From JBFXAF01 sp050184585 (GTDB lineage: Bacteria > Pseudomonadota > Alphaproteobacteria > Rhizobiales > Rhizobiaceae), in the NCBI GenBank assembly GCA_050184585.1, contig JBFXAF010000012.1, forward strand, positions 49,848 through 113,847: a DNA stretch of 64,000 nucleotides, in the 5' to 3' direction. Position 1 is the first letter of the stretch. The number at the start of each line of letters is the position of its first letter. A program made the translations under genes and the position numbers. The notes beneath the pieces were generated by a model that ran no database searches, had not been told where the DNA came from, and was given only the letters and a program-made list of their open reading frames with translations. This document shows positions 38,110-46,827 of this stretch, in pieces.

Positions 38110-39654
38110 TCACTTGTAGATGAAGCCGACGACGCCGTGGTAGCGGCCGGCGGGCTTGTCGGTCTGCATGGTGCCGTAGACGCGGTTGACGCGGCCGAGG
38201 AACATGCCGGCGCCATCGCTGGCGGCGTTGAAGTTGTCGTCGGGCTTGGCGAGTTCGTTGCGCGCCACGGGACGGGCCAGATAGGGCGTCACGATGATGA
38301 CCAGCTCCGTCTCGTTGCGCACGAAGTCCCGGCTGCGGAACAGCGTGCCCAGTACCGGGAGCTTCGCCAGCCCCGGCAGTCCGCTCACCGCCTGCCTGAT
38401 GTCGTCCCGCACGAGGCCGGCGATCATCATCGATCCGCCCGACGGCAACTCGACGGTGGTGTCGGCGAGCCGCTTGCGGATGGAGATCATGTTGGCGCCG
38501 AGGCGCCGGCCCCCGCCCGAAAGCGGCGCGGACCCTTCCATCGTCGGCTCGGAGACCTGTGTGCGTATCTTCAGGCTGATCCGGCCGGGCGACAGCACGA
38601 CCGGCTGGAACTCGAGGCCGATGCCGTATTCGATCTTCTGGATCTCGTAGCTGAGCGCGCCGCTGTCGGAATCGACCTCCTGACCCGACACCAGATTGAA
38701 CTCGCCGCCGACCCGGAACTGGGCCTTCTCGCCGGAAACGGCGGTCAGCGTCGGCTCGGCCAGCGTCTTCATGACGCCGGATTGCTCCATGGCGTTTATG
38801 TAGGAAGACAGCATCGAGCCGGCGAGCGAGAGCTGCGAGCCGGAAAGCGGTTTGCCGAGGCCGGCGATGTTGTCGCTGATCGCGCCCCAGCTGATGCCCG
38901 AGCCGCTGCCCTCGCCGATCATGTTGACGCCGAGCTGCTTCATCACCGAGCGGCTGACCTCGGCGACGGTGACCTTCAGCGTGACCTGGTCCTCGCCGAC
39001 GATCTGGATCAGATTGACGATCTGGCTGACGCGGCGTTCCTGGTCGGGATTGTTGATGTCGACCCCGCCCGCGGCGTCGCCGCCGGCGGCGGTCTGCGCA
39101 TACTGGCCGGTCGTCGCCTCGCCGCCCGAGACGAAGACCTCGGCCAGCCTGGCCGCGCGGGCGGCGTCCAGCGGCGTCTCGACGGTGCCGGTCAGTACGA
39201 CGTTGTCGTTCAGCAGTTCGACCGTGATGTCGGACCCGGGAATGAACCGTTCGAGATAGTCCTCGAGGCCCGAAACGTCGCGTTCGATGACGAGGTCGAG
39301 ACTGGCGATCTGCTCGCCGTTCGGTCCGAAGACGAAGATGTTGGTCTCGCCGACGCTCTTGCCGAACAGATAGATGCGACGCGCCGTGCGCGTCACGGCG
39401 TCGGCCACGCTCGGATTGGCGACGAGGATGTCATACGCGTCGCGCGGCAGGTCGATCACGACCGACTTGTTGAGTCCAAGCTTGATCCGCTGGCTGTTCG
39501 CCGGCGTGCTGACCTCGGTCTTGGGGCCGGCCGCCGCCTCGCCGATGATCAGGGGAGTGGTCGGAACGGCGATCGCCGCCGCGATCACCAGGCTGGACAC
39601 GGCCGGGAAGAGCGCGGCGCGGCCGCGAAACGCATTCGGGCTCGTGCGCGTCAT
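38110..39654 (-). CDS. cpaC: Tad pilus secretin CpaC (RcpA)
   Basis: A 514-residue outer-membrane secretin. A signal peptide occupies about residues 1-42. The CpaC N-domain (LNKSVVIDLPRDAYDILVANPSVAD) and a BON-like segment follow. The secretin core near 280-450 shows TLAEPTLTAVSGEKAQFRVGGE and VELPSGGSMMIAGL. It forms the channel through which the Flp pilus leaves. It overlaps cpaB by four bases. Confidence 0.95.
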   Translation of the reverse strand: MTRTSPNAFRGRAALFPAVSSLVIAAAIAVPTTPLIIGEAAAGPKTEVSTPANSQRIKLGLNKSVVIDLPRDAYDILVANPSVADAVTRTARRIYLFGKSVGETNIFVFGPNGEQIASLDLVIERDVSGLEDYLERFIPGSDITVELLNDNVVLTGTVETPLDAARAARLAEVFVSGGEATTGQYAQTAAGGDAAGGVDINNPDQERRVSQIVNLIQIVGEDQVTLKVTVAEVSRSVMKQLGVNMIGEGSGSGISWGAISDNIAGLGKPLSGSQLSLAGSMLSSYINAMEQSGVMKTLAEPTLTAVSGEKAQFRVGGEFNLVSGQEVDSDSGALSYEIQKIEYGIGLEFQPVVLSPGRISLKIRTQVSEPTMEGSAPLSGGGRRLGANMISIRKRLADTTVELPSGGSMMIAGLVRDDIRQAVSGLPGLAKLPVLGTLFRSRDFVRNETELVIIVTPYLARPVARNELAKPDDNFNAASDGAGMFLGRVNRVYGTMQTDKPAGRYHGVVGFIYK

Positions 39655-40472
39655 TTTCTGGCTCCCACTTCGGTCACTTCACCGGACTTGATCATGCGGA
39701 CGGTGCCACGCCGGCCGTTGCCGGACACCAGGTAGTCGGCCTGCTCCCCGACTTCTTCCTGCGCGTCGACGACCGCCCGAAGCGACATGGTCAGGCGATC
39801 GGCCATCTGCTGGGCGACGGTGATGATCTCGGCCTGCTCGGGCGTGAGTTCCAGCGTCGCGGTCTCGCCCACCTTCACCTTGCGGCCTTCCTCGTCCTCC
39901 TGGATCGCCTGGTCGATGGCGAGCACGCGGATGTTCTTGAGGATCGTCTCGGTAATGAAGCCGGAGCCGCCGCCCGCGGCCGCGCCTTCGGACCGCCGCG
40001 TCATGATGATGTCGACATAGTCGTTGGGCAGGATGAAGCCGCCGGCCGACGTATCGGCCGAAACCTGGGTGGCGACGGCGCGCCTGCCCGACGGAAGGAT
40101 CGACGACATGAAGCTGCGGCCCTCGCCGATCAGCTTCGATCGCCGCAGCGGCTCGCCGGCGTACATCGCCACGCGGGCCACCGAACCCTTGAACTCCTCG
40201 ACCGCCTGAGGCATCGCGCTGCGGGTGATGAAGGCTTCGCTGACGCCGTCCGCCGGCCAGGCCTGCCACCCGATGGACTCGCCGACCGCGGCGCCCATCG
40301 GCACGTCCTTCTCGAGGACGAGCACGTCGGCAAGCTCGATCGCCGGCTCGCTTGGGCCGGCCTCGACCACGATCTCCCTCGGCGGCTTGTCGGCCATGTT
40401 CTTGGCGACGTAGCCGGCGCCGCCCGCCGCGGCGACCGCCACGCCCAGAATGATCACCCTGGATGCTGCCAT
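39651..40472 (-). CDS. cpaB: Flp pilus assembly protein CpaB (RcpC)
   Basis: A 273-residue periplasmic protein anchored by an N-terminal hydrophobic segment (VIILGVAVAAAGGAGYVA). The SAF domain is near residues 45-110 (VLVLEKDVPMGAAVGESIGW), and FILPNDYVDIIMTRR near 150 is typical of CpaB. It supports the CpaC secretin. ATG 40472 follows GGGAAT. Two candidate CtrA sites are found 60-110 bases upstream. It heads the cpaBCDEF-tadBC run. Confidence 0.93.
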   Translation of the reverse strand: MAASRVIILGVAVAAAGGAGYVAKNMADKPPREIVVEAGPSEPAIELADVLVLEKDVPMGAAVGESIGWQAWPADGVSEAFITRSAMPQAVEEFKGSVARVAMYAGEPLRRSKLIGEGRSFMSSILPSGRRAVATQVSADTSAGGFILPNDYVDIIMTRRSEGAAAGGGSGFITETILKNIRVLAIDQAIQEDEEGRKVKVGETATLELTPEQAEIITVAQQMADRLTMSLRAVVDAQEEVGEQADYLVSGNGRRGTVRMIKSGEVTEVGARK

Positions 40473-40533
40473 TTTCGGTATTCCCGGACTCGACAAGCCA
40501 CCTGTTCGAGCCGCGACATTGACCGGGCAATCG

Positions 40534-40583
40534 TCAAATTACGGTTAATGCAAACCTTACGAACGTGATTAATTTAAAGTTGA
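40534..40583 (-). promoter_or_regulatory. Candidate CtrA-type sites upstream of cpaB
   Basis: Two near matches to the CtrA consensus TTAA-N7-TTAA, each with one mismatch: TCAA-N7-TTAA at 40534-40548 and TTAA-N7-TTGA at 40569-40583. They lie 62 and 97 bases before the cpaB start, in an AT-rich gap (40473-40651) between cpaB and cpaA. CtrA controls pilus genes in Caulobacter. Binding here is inferred from spacing only. Confidence 0.4.
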
Positions 40584-40651
40584 TTCAATTGCATGGGACG
40601 CGACGTGGCGACGGCGCCGGACGACGCCGCGCGGCGGTCCGCAATGGCGTC

Positions 40652-41173
40652 TCAGTGAGAGGAAAGGCGATCCAGGGCCCACACCATCAACGGGGTCTGG
40701 GGGAAGACCAGCATGCCGGCGATGCCGAGCGCCACGCCATATGGAACGCCGGCCTTCTCGTCGGCGAAATGGCGAAGGAAGATATTGCCCGACATGAACA
40801 CCGCGAGCGGCGACCGCCTGAAGCTCAGGATCGCCAGCGTGAGCACTCCGCCAATGAAGGCGCCGGCGACCAGATACTGCAGGAGTTCGATGTTCCAGCC
40901 CATCCACAGCGCGGTCGCCGTGAGCAGCTTGGCGTCGCCGCCGCCCATGCCGCCGACGGCGAAGAGCGCGAAGGTGCCGAAGAAGACAGTGGAGGCCGCG
41001 GCGAAATGCCAGGCGTAGACGGTCCAGTCCATGCCGGTGAACGGCGCGACGACCGCGAAGGTGACGACGAGCAGAACCGAGACCCGGTTGGCGATCGTCA
41101 TCGACATCATGTCGGAGATGGCCGCGTGGGCCATGCAGAACGGAAAGACGACGAGGATCGCGGCTTCGAGCAT
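40652..41173 (-). CDS. cpaA: Prepilin peptidase CpaA (TadV)
   Basis: A 173-residue polytopic membrane protease of the type IV prepilin peptidase family that cleaves the Flp prepilin. The two catalytic aspartates are in HAAISDMMSMTIANR near residue 20 and GMGGGDAKLLTATALW near residue 78. Five or six membrane helices are evident. It sits between pilA and cpaB, with 125 bases before it and 179 after. Confidence 0.94.
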   Translation of the reverse strand: MLEAAILVVFPFCMAHAAISDMMSMTIANRVSVLLVVTFAVVAPFTGMDWTVYAWHFAAASTVFFGTFALFAVGGMGGGDAKLLTATALWMGWNIELLQYLVAGAFIGGVLTLAILSFRRSPLAVFMSGNIFLRHFADEKAGVPYGVALGIAGMLVFPQTPLMVWALDRLSSH

Positions 41174-41246
41174 CGCAAGGTTCCGGTACGGGTCCGAGTC
41201 AAGGCTATGCCGGCGCGCTTAAGCTTTGGTGAAGCCGGGGCGCCGG

Positions 41247-41275
41247 AAAGCAAAGGGCCGCCTTTCGGCGGCCCT
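41247..41275 (-). terminator. Hairpin terminator after pilA
   Basis: AGGGCCGCC (41254-41262) and GGCGGCCCT (41267-41275) form a perfect nine-base stem with a four-base loop. Read on the minus strand it is followed by TTGCTTT. It lies 24 bases after the pilA stop. It may attenuate read-through from the abundant pilin gene into cpaA. Confidence 0.75.
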
Positions 41276-41298
41276 CGAATTCACATGCGTCGCTCGAA

Positions 41299-41484
41299 CT
41301 AGTCGGCAGCCACCGCGGTGCCGTCGAGCGTGTCGGCGATGCGCGAGAACTGGTTGTTGATCGAGTTGCCGAGCGCACCGGCGCCGACCATGATCGCGAG
41401 CGCGATCAGCGCGGCGATCAGACCGTATTCGATGGCGGTCGCGCCTGACTCGTCCTTCACAAAGCGTGCAAACAGCTTGGCCAT
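41299..41484 (-). CDS. pilA: Flp/Fap-type major pilin
   Basis: A 61-residue type IVb prepilin. A short basic leader ends at G14, and the mature protein begins ATAIEYGLIAALIALAIMV, with Glu at +5 and Tyr at +6, the Flp signature. The rest is a single hydrophobic helix and a short tail. CpaA should process it. A ribosome-binding site GGAGCTCT precedes ATG. It is transcribed separately, with a terminator behind it. Confidence 0.95.
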   Translation of the reverse strand: MAKLFARFVKDESGATAIEYGLIAALIALAIMVGAGALGNSINNQFSRIADTLDGTAVAAD

Positions 41485-41812
41485 GAGAGAGCTCCTTACT
41501 CCGTGTTACAGCACTTCCGTCAACTTCTCTGCCTTGGTCGATCGGATGGGCCGGACTCTAGGAACAAGCCGTTGCAATGCGCTTAACAAACAGGATTACC
41601 AAAACCTTGACGAACCTCCTCGCGGTGCGTGGTTAACCGCGCTCTAATATGAACGCGGCCGCGCCGGGACCGTCGCCAGTGGCCTGTCGACCGCCAGCCC
41701 ATCATGGACGGCGGGCGCGGGTCGGACGGCGCACCGGTCGGCGCGCGTCGACTTAACCGATGCTTCACCAATCTCCTTCATTCTCCGTTTAGCAGCGTGT
41801 GCGGAGGGTGAT
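41485..41812. promoter_or_regulatory. Divergent pilA / pilus-protein promoter region
   Basis: A 328-base gap between pilA (minus) and the orphan CpaC-N-like gene (plus). It holds a near match to the CtrA motif, TTAA-N7-CTAA at 41633-41647, and a partial one at 41584-41599 with eight-base spacing. A GGTTAACC palindrome overlaps the first. No small gene is convincing. Transcription start points cannot be set by eye. Confidence 0.4.
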
Positions 41813-42235
41813 ATGGCGTGGCGAGTTCAGTTGTCCCTGCGGGGCTGCGCGGTGGCCGTCGCATTGTGCGGCCTTGTTCCGCAGGCGCTCGCCGGCGCCG
41901 GCATCGACGTCATCATCAACCAGGCGAAGATCGTCAAGATCGCCAGGCCGGCCGACACGATCGTCATTGGCAACCCGCTGATCGCCGACGCCTCGGTGCA
42001 GGACGCAACGACAATCGTGCTCACCGGCAAGGGCTTCGGAGTGACCAACCTCGTCATCCTCGACGCCGACGGCGCGCCGATCGTCGATGAGCAGGTGACG
42101 GTGAGCCGCGATACCGCGAGTTCGATCAGGATCTACCGGCGCGCGGCCGTTCAGACGCTGTCGTGCACGCCCTATTGCGAGAGTTCCTACAAGTCCGAGG
42201 CCGAGCGCGCCTCGGAAGCCGAACTCGGCCAGTAG
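41813..42235 (+). CDS. Orphan CpaC-N-like pilus assembly protein
   Basis: A 140-residue exported protein. The signal peptide ends near residue 27 (ALAGA). The rest resembles only the N-terminal domain of the CpaC secretin: INQAKIVKIARPADTIVIGNPLIADASVQD and GKGFGVTNLVILDADG. The secretin core is absent. The C-terminus has two close cysteines (SCTPYCESS) that could form a disulfide. It may cap or assist the secretin, or be a decoupled duplicate. It begins the plus-strand arm of the Tad locus. Confidence 0.82.
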   Translation: MAWRVQLSLRGCAVAVALCGLVPQALAGAGIDVIINQAKIVKIARPADTIVIGNPLIADASVQDATTIVLTGKGFGVTNLVILDADGAPIVDEQVTVSRDTASSIRIYRRAAVQTLSCTPYCESSYKSEAERASEAELGQ

Positions 42236-42356
42236 CAGGCCCGAAAGGGTAAGGTGGGGGTAAACGCCTTAACCCGGATTTTACCAAGCAGCCAAACCGG
42301 ACCTCAACCAGTTGGGTCTAGAACCGCGTGACGGATCAGGTTCGCGGGGTGAAGAC

Positions 42357-42941
42357 ATGACATCCGGGAAAGGCGACAGGCGCGGCCTCGGCCGGCTGCG
42401 CGATTTTGCGCTTCGATGCGCCGCGCGGCTGCGTCGCGACGAACGCGGAAGCACCGCGATCGAGTTCACCGCGCTGGCGATCCCCTTCTCGCTGCTGGTC
42501 TTCGCCATTCTCGAAAGCTGCATTTCCTTCGCCGGGCAGGAGCTGATGACGAACGCCGCGGACGACATCGCGCGGCAGTTGCGCACCGGCCAGATCAAGG
42601 CGTCCGGCTTCGACGAGACCACGCTGAAGGGGCTTCTCTGCGACCGCCTCGAGATCATGGTGTCCGACGGCTGCGTCGACGACATCGAGGTCGACCTCAA
42701 GCAATACGCCACCTTCGCCGCCGCCGCGGCCGTGCGCATCAAGCTCACCTCCGACAAGGACATAGACACCACCGGCTTCTCGGTCAGCCCGGGTCCTTCC
42801 ATGTCGAAGAACATGTTGCGCGTGTTTTACCGCTGGCCGGTCATCACCGACTTCATGCGCAAGTCGATGTCGAATCTGAAGGACGGCAAGACGCTGCACT
42901 TCGCCACCGTCACCTGGCAGAACGAACCGTTCGACGACTGA
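42357..42941 (+). CDS. tadE: TadE-like pseudopilin
   Basis: A 194-residue protein with a TadE-type leader: a basic stretch, then RRDERGSTAIEFTALAIPFSL, where Gly before STAIEF is the prepilin-peptidase site and Glu is at +5. One hydrophobic helix follows and the rest is a soluble periplasmic domain. TadE and TadF are minor pseudopilins needed for Flp pilus assembly. ATG 42357 is chosen over the upstream TTG at 42312. A near CtrA-type site is at 42269-42283. Confidence 0.88.
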   Translation: MTSGKGDRRGLGRLRDFALRCAARLRRDERGSTAIEFTALAIPFSLLVFAILESCISFAGQELMTNAADDIARQLRTGQIKASGFDETTLKGLLCDRLEIMVSDGCVDDIEVDLKQYATFAAAAAVRIKLTSDKDIDTTGFSVSPGPSMSKNMLRVFYRWPVITDFMRKSMSNLKDGKTLHFATVTWQNEPFDD

Positions 42942-42959
42942 CGCCAAGGAGAAGCCAGG

Positions 42960-43565
42960 ATGATGATCATGCTCGCCTCCCGATTTTCCGGACTGAGATC
43001 GCTGCTCGCGGACCGCCGCGCCGCTGCGGCGGTCGAATTCGCCTTCGTCGCGCCGGTCCTGCTGTCGCTCTACTTCGTCACCATGGAGGTCGCGCAGGGC
43101 ATCGAGGCCAACAAGAAGGTGGGTCGCGTCGGCAGCATGGTCGCCGACCTCATCACCCAGCAGCAGTCGATCAACAAGTCCGAACTGAACGCCATCATGT
43201 CCATCGGCGAGTCGATCCTGCAGCCCTACAACCGCACCCGTCCCGAGATCGAAGTCACAGCGATCAACATCACCGACGATCCCAATCCCCAGGTGCTCGT
43301 CTCATGGTCGCGCAAGCTGTCGAACGGCTCGACCGGAGCCGGAGCCACCAAGAACACCACCACGACGGTGCCGGCGAAGCTGAAGATCCGCAACTCGTTC
43401 CTCATCCGCGTGACAAGCAGGCTCTCCTATACGCCGGTCATCGCCTGGACCGCCGACCAGAAGGCGAACCTCGGCCTTGCCGCCGCCTTCGACGGCATCC
43501 AGATGGGCGAGACCTATTACCTGCGTCCGCGCATGACGCAGACGATCGCCTGCAGCGACTGCTAG
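42960..43565 (+). CDS. TadE/TadG-like pseudopilin
   Basis: A 201-residue protein with a second TadE-type leader, LADRRAAAAVEFAFVAPVLLSL, with Ala replacing the usual Gly at the cleavage site and Glu at +5. The periplasmic part is predicted soluble and ends in CSDC. AAGGAGAAG precedes ATG, and the gene is 18 bases after the first tadE gene. It is probably a minor pseudopilin working with its neighbour; TadF is an alternative name. Confidence 0.85.
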   Translation: MMIMLASRFSGLRSLLADRRAAAAVEFAFVAPVLLSLYFVTMEVAQGIEANKKVGRVGSMVADLITQQQSINKSELNAIMSIGESILQPYNRTRPEIEVTAINITDDPNPQVLVSWSRKLSNGSTGAGATKNTTTTVPAKLKIRNSFLIRVTSRLSYTPVIAWTADQKANLGLAAAFDGIQMGETYYLRPRMTQTIACSDC

Positions 43566-43597
43566 TTTCGGACCGCACGCTTCGCTTCGCCGGAAGA

Positions 43598-44512
43598 CTA
43601 CGGGTCGGTGGTCGCCGCTATGTGGTCGACCATCGCGAGCGCGCTCGCATAGTCCGACTGCCCGACTTCGGCGTAGCCGCCGCCATGATGCGTTTCCACG
43701 AGATCGTAGATGTCCGGACGGACATCGCGCAGTCCGAGCAGGAACGGCAGGAGAAGCTGGCGCACTTCCGGGTCAAGGTCCGAGCGCAGCGTGTGCGGCC
43801 CGTAGCGCACCGGCTCCGAGCGCCATATCACGACCAGATCGGCGGGATCGGCACCGGCTGCGACCAGGCGGGTAGCGGTGCCGGCCGCGGTCTCCTGCGG
43901 CATGCCCGCCTCCTCCCATCCGACCACGACGTCCGCCGCTCCCTCGAGGAACCGCTTCTCTGCGGCCTCGACGCTGTCCGCTTCGACGATCGTCGCGCGC
44001 CGTCCCTCGACGTCGATGCCCTGCCCGGCCAGTCCCCCGCGCACCAGGAAGTCGATGGCCGCATGGCCGGCGCGCGGCATGGCGAGCCTTGCGCCCTCCA
44101 GCTTGGCGACATCGTCGGCCTTGCCGCGCCGGCCGATCATGACCGCGCGAAGCCCCGTCGCGCCGCTTGCGCCCAGGGGCGCCGCCACAGGCTCCACGCA
44201 GCCGCACAACCGCTCTGCCAGCGCATAGGCGGTCGCCGGATAGATAGCGTATTCGATGCGTCCGGCCGCCTGCGCGTCGACGAGCGATACGAGGTCCTTG
44301 GCGACGAAGACCTCGACAGGCATGGCGAGCACCGTCGAATAGGCGTCGGTGATCCGCGCAAGGCCGTGCACGCTCTGTCCGGCGCCGGGCTCGGCAAGCA
44401 CGCCGATGCGGAAGACGCCCAGATCGTCGCGCCAGCCCGCCTCGGCATGACCGATGAGGGCAGCCGTGGCGGCGACGGCTGCCACGGCCAGACTGCCCGC
44501 CCGCTGTTTCAT
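43598..44512 (-). CDS. PhnD-like periplasmic substrate-binding protein
   Basis: A 304-residue exported protein. The signal peptide is MKQRAGSLAVAAVAATAA, ending near AEA. The mature part resembles the phosphate/phosphite/phosphonate binding family: FRIGVLAEPGAG, ARITDAYSTVLAMPVEVFVAKD and IEYAIYPATAYALAERL. No ABC permease or ATPase gene is adjacent, so it may serve a distant transporter or another role linked to the pilus locus. It is convergent with the TadE genes. The ligand is unknown. Confidence 0.8.
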   Translation of the reverse strand: MKQRAGSLAVAAVAATAALIGHAEAGWRDDLGVFRIGVLAEPGAGQSVHGLARITDAYSTVLAMPVEVFVAKDLVSLVDAQAAGRIEYAIYPATAYALAERLCGCVEPVAAPLGASGATGLRAVMIGRRGKADDVAKLEGARLAMPRAGHAAIDFLVRGGLAGQGIDVEGRRATIVEADSVEAAEKRFLEGAADVVVGWEEAGMPQETAAGTATRLVAAGADPADLVVIWRSEPVRYGPHTLRSDLDPEVRQLLLPFLLGLRDVRPDIYDLVETHHGGGYAEVGQSDYASALAMVDHIAATTDP

Positions 44513-44657
44513 GTTCACCAAGCGTCCGTCCCCAGCCCCTGTCCGGCGCTCATTGTGACCGCTCGAAGTTGCGGTTTGGTTTCCGAATTGCCAACGCTGG
44601 GGCCGGCTCCTATGTCTGGAGCGCATTGTCCGGCGGAGACCGGCATTCCGGAGGCTC

Positions 44658-45899
44658 ATGGCCCGCGCTTTCATCTTCGTGCTCGATTCCTTCGGCATCG
44701 GCGGCTCGGCCGACGCCGCGCGGTTCGGCGACGAGGGGTCCGACACGTTTGGTCACATCGCCGAAGCCTGCGCATCCGGCCAGGGCGACCGCGCCGGCCT
44801 CCGGTCGGGTCCGCTGGTCCTGCCCAACATGCTGTCGCTCGGGCTCGGCGAGGCGGCGCGGCTCGCGACCGGGCGCGTGCCGGCCGGGCTCTCGACGACG
44901 CTCGCGCCTTCCGCTTTCGTCGCGGCGGCGCAGGAAATCTCGTCGGGCAAGGATACGCCGTCGGGCCATTGGGAGATCGCCGGCGTTCCTGTGACGTTCG
45001 ACTGGGGCTACTTTCCCGACACCGTGCCGGCCTTCCCGGCCGACCTCACGGGCAAGATCGTCAGCGAGGGCGGCGTCCCTGGCATCCTCGGCGACTGCCA
45101 CGCGCCGGGCACGGCGATCATCGAGCGTCTCGGCGAGGAGCACATCCGCACCGGCAAGCCGATCTGCTACACCTCGGTGGACTCGGTCCTCCAGATCGCA
45201 GCGCACGAGACCCATTTCGGCCTCGACCGTCTCTATGATCTCTGCGCCGTCGTTCGCCGTCTCGTGAACCCGCTCAACATTGGCCGCGTGATCGCGCGGC
45301 CTTTCCTCGGCGAGACCCGCGACACCTTCCTGCGCACCCCCAACCGACGCGACTACGCCGTCCCGCCGCCGGAACCCACGCTGCTCGACCGGGTCACCGA
45401 CGGCGGCCGCAGGGTCATCGGCATCGGCAAGGTGGGAGACATCTTCGCGCACCGGGGTTTCGCGGAGATCCGCAAGGGCGTCGGCAACATGGCGATGTTC
45501 GACGCGGCCATGACCGGTCTCGACGATGCCGGCGAGGGCGACCTCGTCTTCGCCAATTTCGTCGACTTCGACACCGAGTTCGGCCATCGCCGCGACGTGC
45601 CCGGCTATGCCGCCGCGCTGGAAGCCTTCGACCGTCGCCTGCCCGAGGCTCTCGGGCGGATGAAGGCGGGCGACATGCTCATCCTCACCGCCGATCACGG
45701 CAACGACCCGACATGGCGCGGCACGGATCATACGCGCGAGCGGGTGCCGGTCATGGGTTTCGCGCCCGGCATGAAGGGCGGCTCCGCCGGGGTGAGGCCA
45801 ACCTTCGCGGACATTGGCGCGACGGTCGCGGAGCATCTCGGCCTGGCGCCCGGCCCGCATGGCGCATCCTTCCTGACGACGATCACCGGAAATGCCTGA
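44658..45899 (+). CDS. deoB: Phosphopentomutase
   Basis: A 413-residue alkaline-phosphatase-fold enzyme that interconverts (deoxy)ribose-1- and 5-phosphates in nucleoside salvage. Metal-binding motifs are FVLDSFGIGGSADAARFGD near residue 6, NFVDFDTEFGHRRD near 297, and TADHGNDPTWRGTDHTRE near 343. No other deo gene is adjacent, unlike in enterics. The stop overlaps the mutM start by eight bases. Confidence 0.96.
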   Translation: MARAFIFVLDSFGIGGSADAARFGDEGSDTFGHIAEACASGQGDRAGLRSGPLVLPNMLSLGLGEAARLATGRVPAGLSTTLAPSAFVAAAQEISSGKDTPSGHWEIAGVPVTFDWGYFPDTVPAFPADLTGKIVSEGGVPGILGDCHAPGTAIIERLGEEHIRTGKPICYTSVDSVLQIAAHETHFGLDRLYDLCAVVRRLVNPLNIGRVIARPFLGETRDTFLRTPNRRDYAVPPPEPTLLDRVTDGGRRVIGIGKVGDIFAHRGFAEIRKGVGNMAMFDAAMTGLDDAGEGDLVFANFVDFDTEFGHRRDVPGYAAALEAFDRRLPEALGRMKAGDMLILTADHGNDPTWRGTDHTRERVPVMGFAPGMKGGSAGVRPTFADIGATVAEHLGLAPGPHGASFLTTITGNA

Positions 45900-46785
45900 A
45901 CTTCCCGAGGTGGAGACCGTGCGGCGCGGCCTCCAGCCCGTGCTGGAAGGCGCAACCGTCAAGAAGGTCGAACTGAGGCGCCCCGATCTGCGCTTTGCCC
46001 TGCCGGAGGGCATGGCCTCCCGTCTCGAGGGTCGCCGCATCGAGGCCCTGGAACGACGCGCCAAGTATCTCGTCCTGCATTTCGGAGGCGGACCGGTCCT
46101 GATCTGCCATCTCGGCATGTCGGGCTCGTTCCGCATCGAGAAGGACGACGACGCGACCATACCCGGCGACTTCCACCACGCACGCTCGAAGGATGCCGCG
46201 CACGACCATGTCCTGTTCCTGGTCGAAACCGCCACCGGCGAAATCTCCCGCGTGGTGTTCAACGACCCGCGCCGCTTCGGCTACATGCTGCTCGCCGACG
46301 CGACCTCATGGCGCGACCATCCGATGTTGAAGGATCTGGGCGTCGAGCCGACGGGAAACGAACTCGACGGCGGCATGATCGCCGCTCTGTTCTCGGGCAA
46401 GGCCGCGCCCCTGAAGTCGGCGCTGCTCGACCAGACCCTGATCGCCGGCCTCGGCAACATCTATGCGTGCGAGGCCTTGTGGCGCGCCGGCCTGTCGCCG
46501 AGGCGCGCGGCCGGCTCGATTGCCGGCAGGGGCGGCAAGGCCACGGTCCGCTCGGAGCGGCTGGCGGGCGCAATCCGCGCCGTCATCGCCGACGCGGTGG
46601 CGGCGGGCGGTTCCTCGTTGCGCGACTATGTGCACGCCGACGGCTCGCTCGGCTACTTCCAGCATTCCTTCGCCGTCTATGGTCGGGAGGGAGAGCCCTG
46701 TCGCAGAAGCGGTTGCAAGGGCGTGGTGCTCAGATTCACGCAGTCGGGCCGCTCGACCTTCCACTGTCCCGCTTGCCAGCGGTAA
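45892..46785 (+). CDS. mutM: Formamidopyrimidine-DNA glycosylase (Fpg)
   Basis: A 297-residue base-excision repair glycosylase/AP lyase that removes 8-oxoguanine and formamidopyrimidines. The catalytic N-terminus is PELPEVETVRRGL, with P2 as nucleophile and E3. The catalytic lysine lies in RRAKYLVLHF near 60. The DNA-binding zinc finger is C-terminal (CRRSGCKG and FHCPACQR). The start lies inside deoB. It is followed by the enoyl-CoA hydratase after 42 bases. Confidence 0.97.
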   Translation: MPELPEVETVRRGLQPVLEGATVKKVELRRPDLRFALPEGMASRLEGRRIEALERRAKYLVLHFGGGPVLICHLGMSGSFRIEKDDDATIPGDFHHARSKDAAHDHVLFLVETATGEISRVVFNDPRRFGYMLLADATSWRDHPMLKDLGVEPTGNELDGGMIAALFSGKAAPLKSALLDQTLIAGLGNIYACEALWRAGLSPRRAAGSIAGRGGKATVRSERLAGAIRAVIADAVAAGGSSLRDYVHADGSLGYFQHSFAVYGREGEPCRRSGCKGVVLRFTQSGRSTFHCPACQR

Positions 46786-46827
46786 GCGGTCGCACCTAAT
46801 AGAATACGACGGACGGAGACGCCGACG

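Noticed and set aside
44610..46262. Long minus-strand open frame opposite deoB and the start of mutM
   Set aside because: It is a shadow of G+C-rich codon use; deoB and mutM match known families on the plus strand and the antisense product has no recognisable domain.
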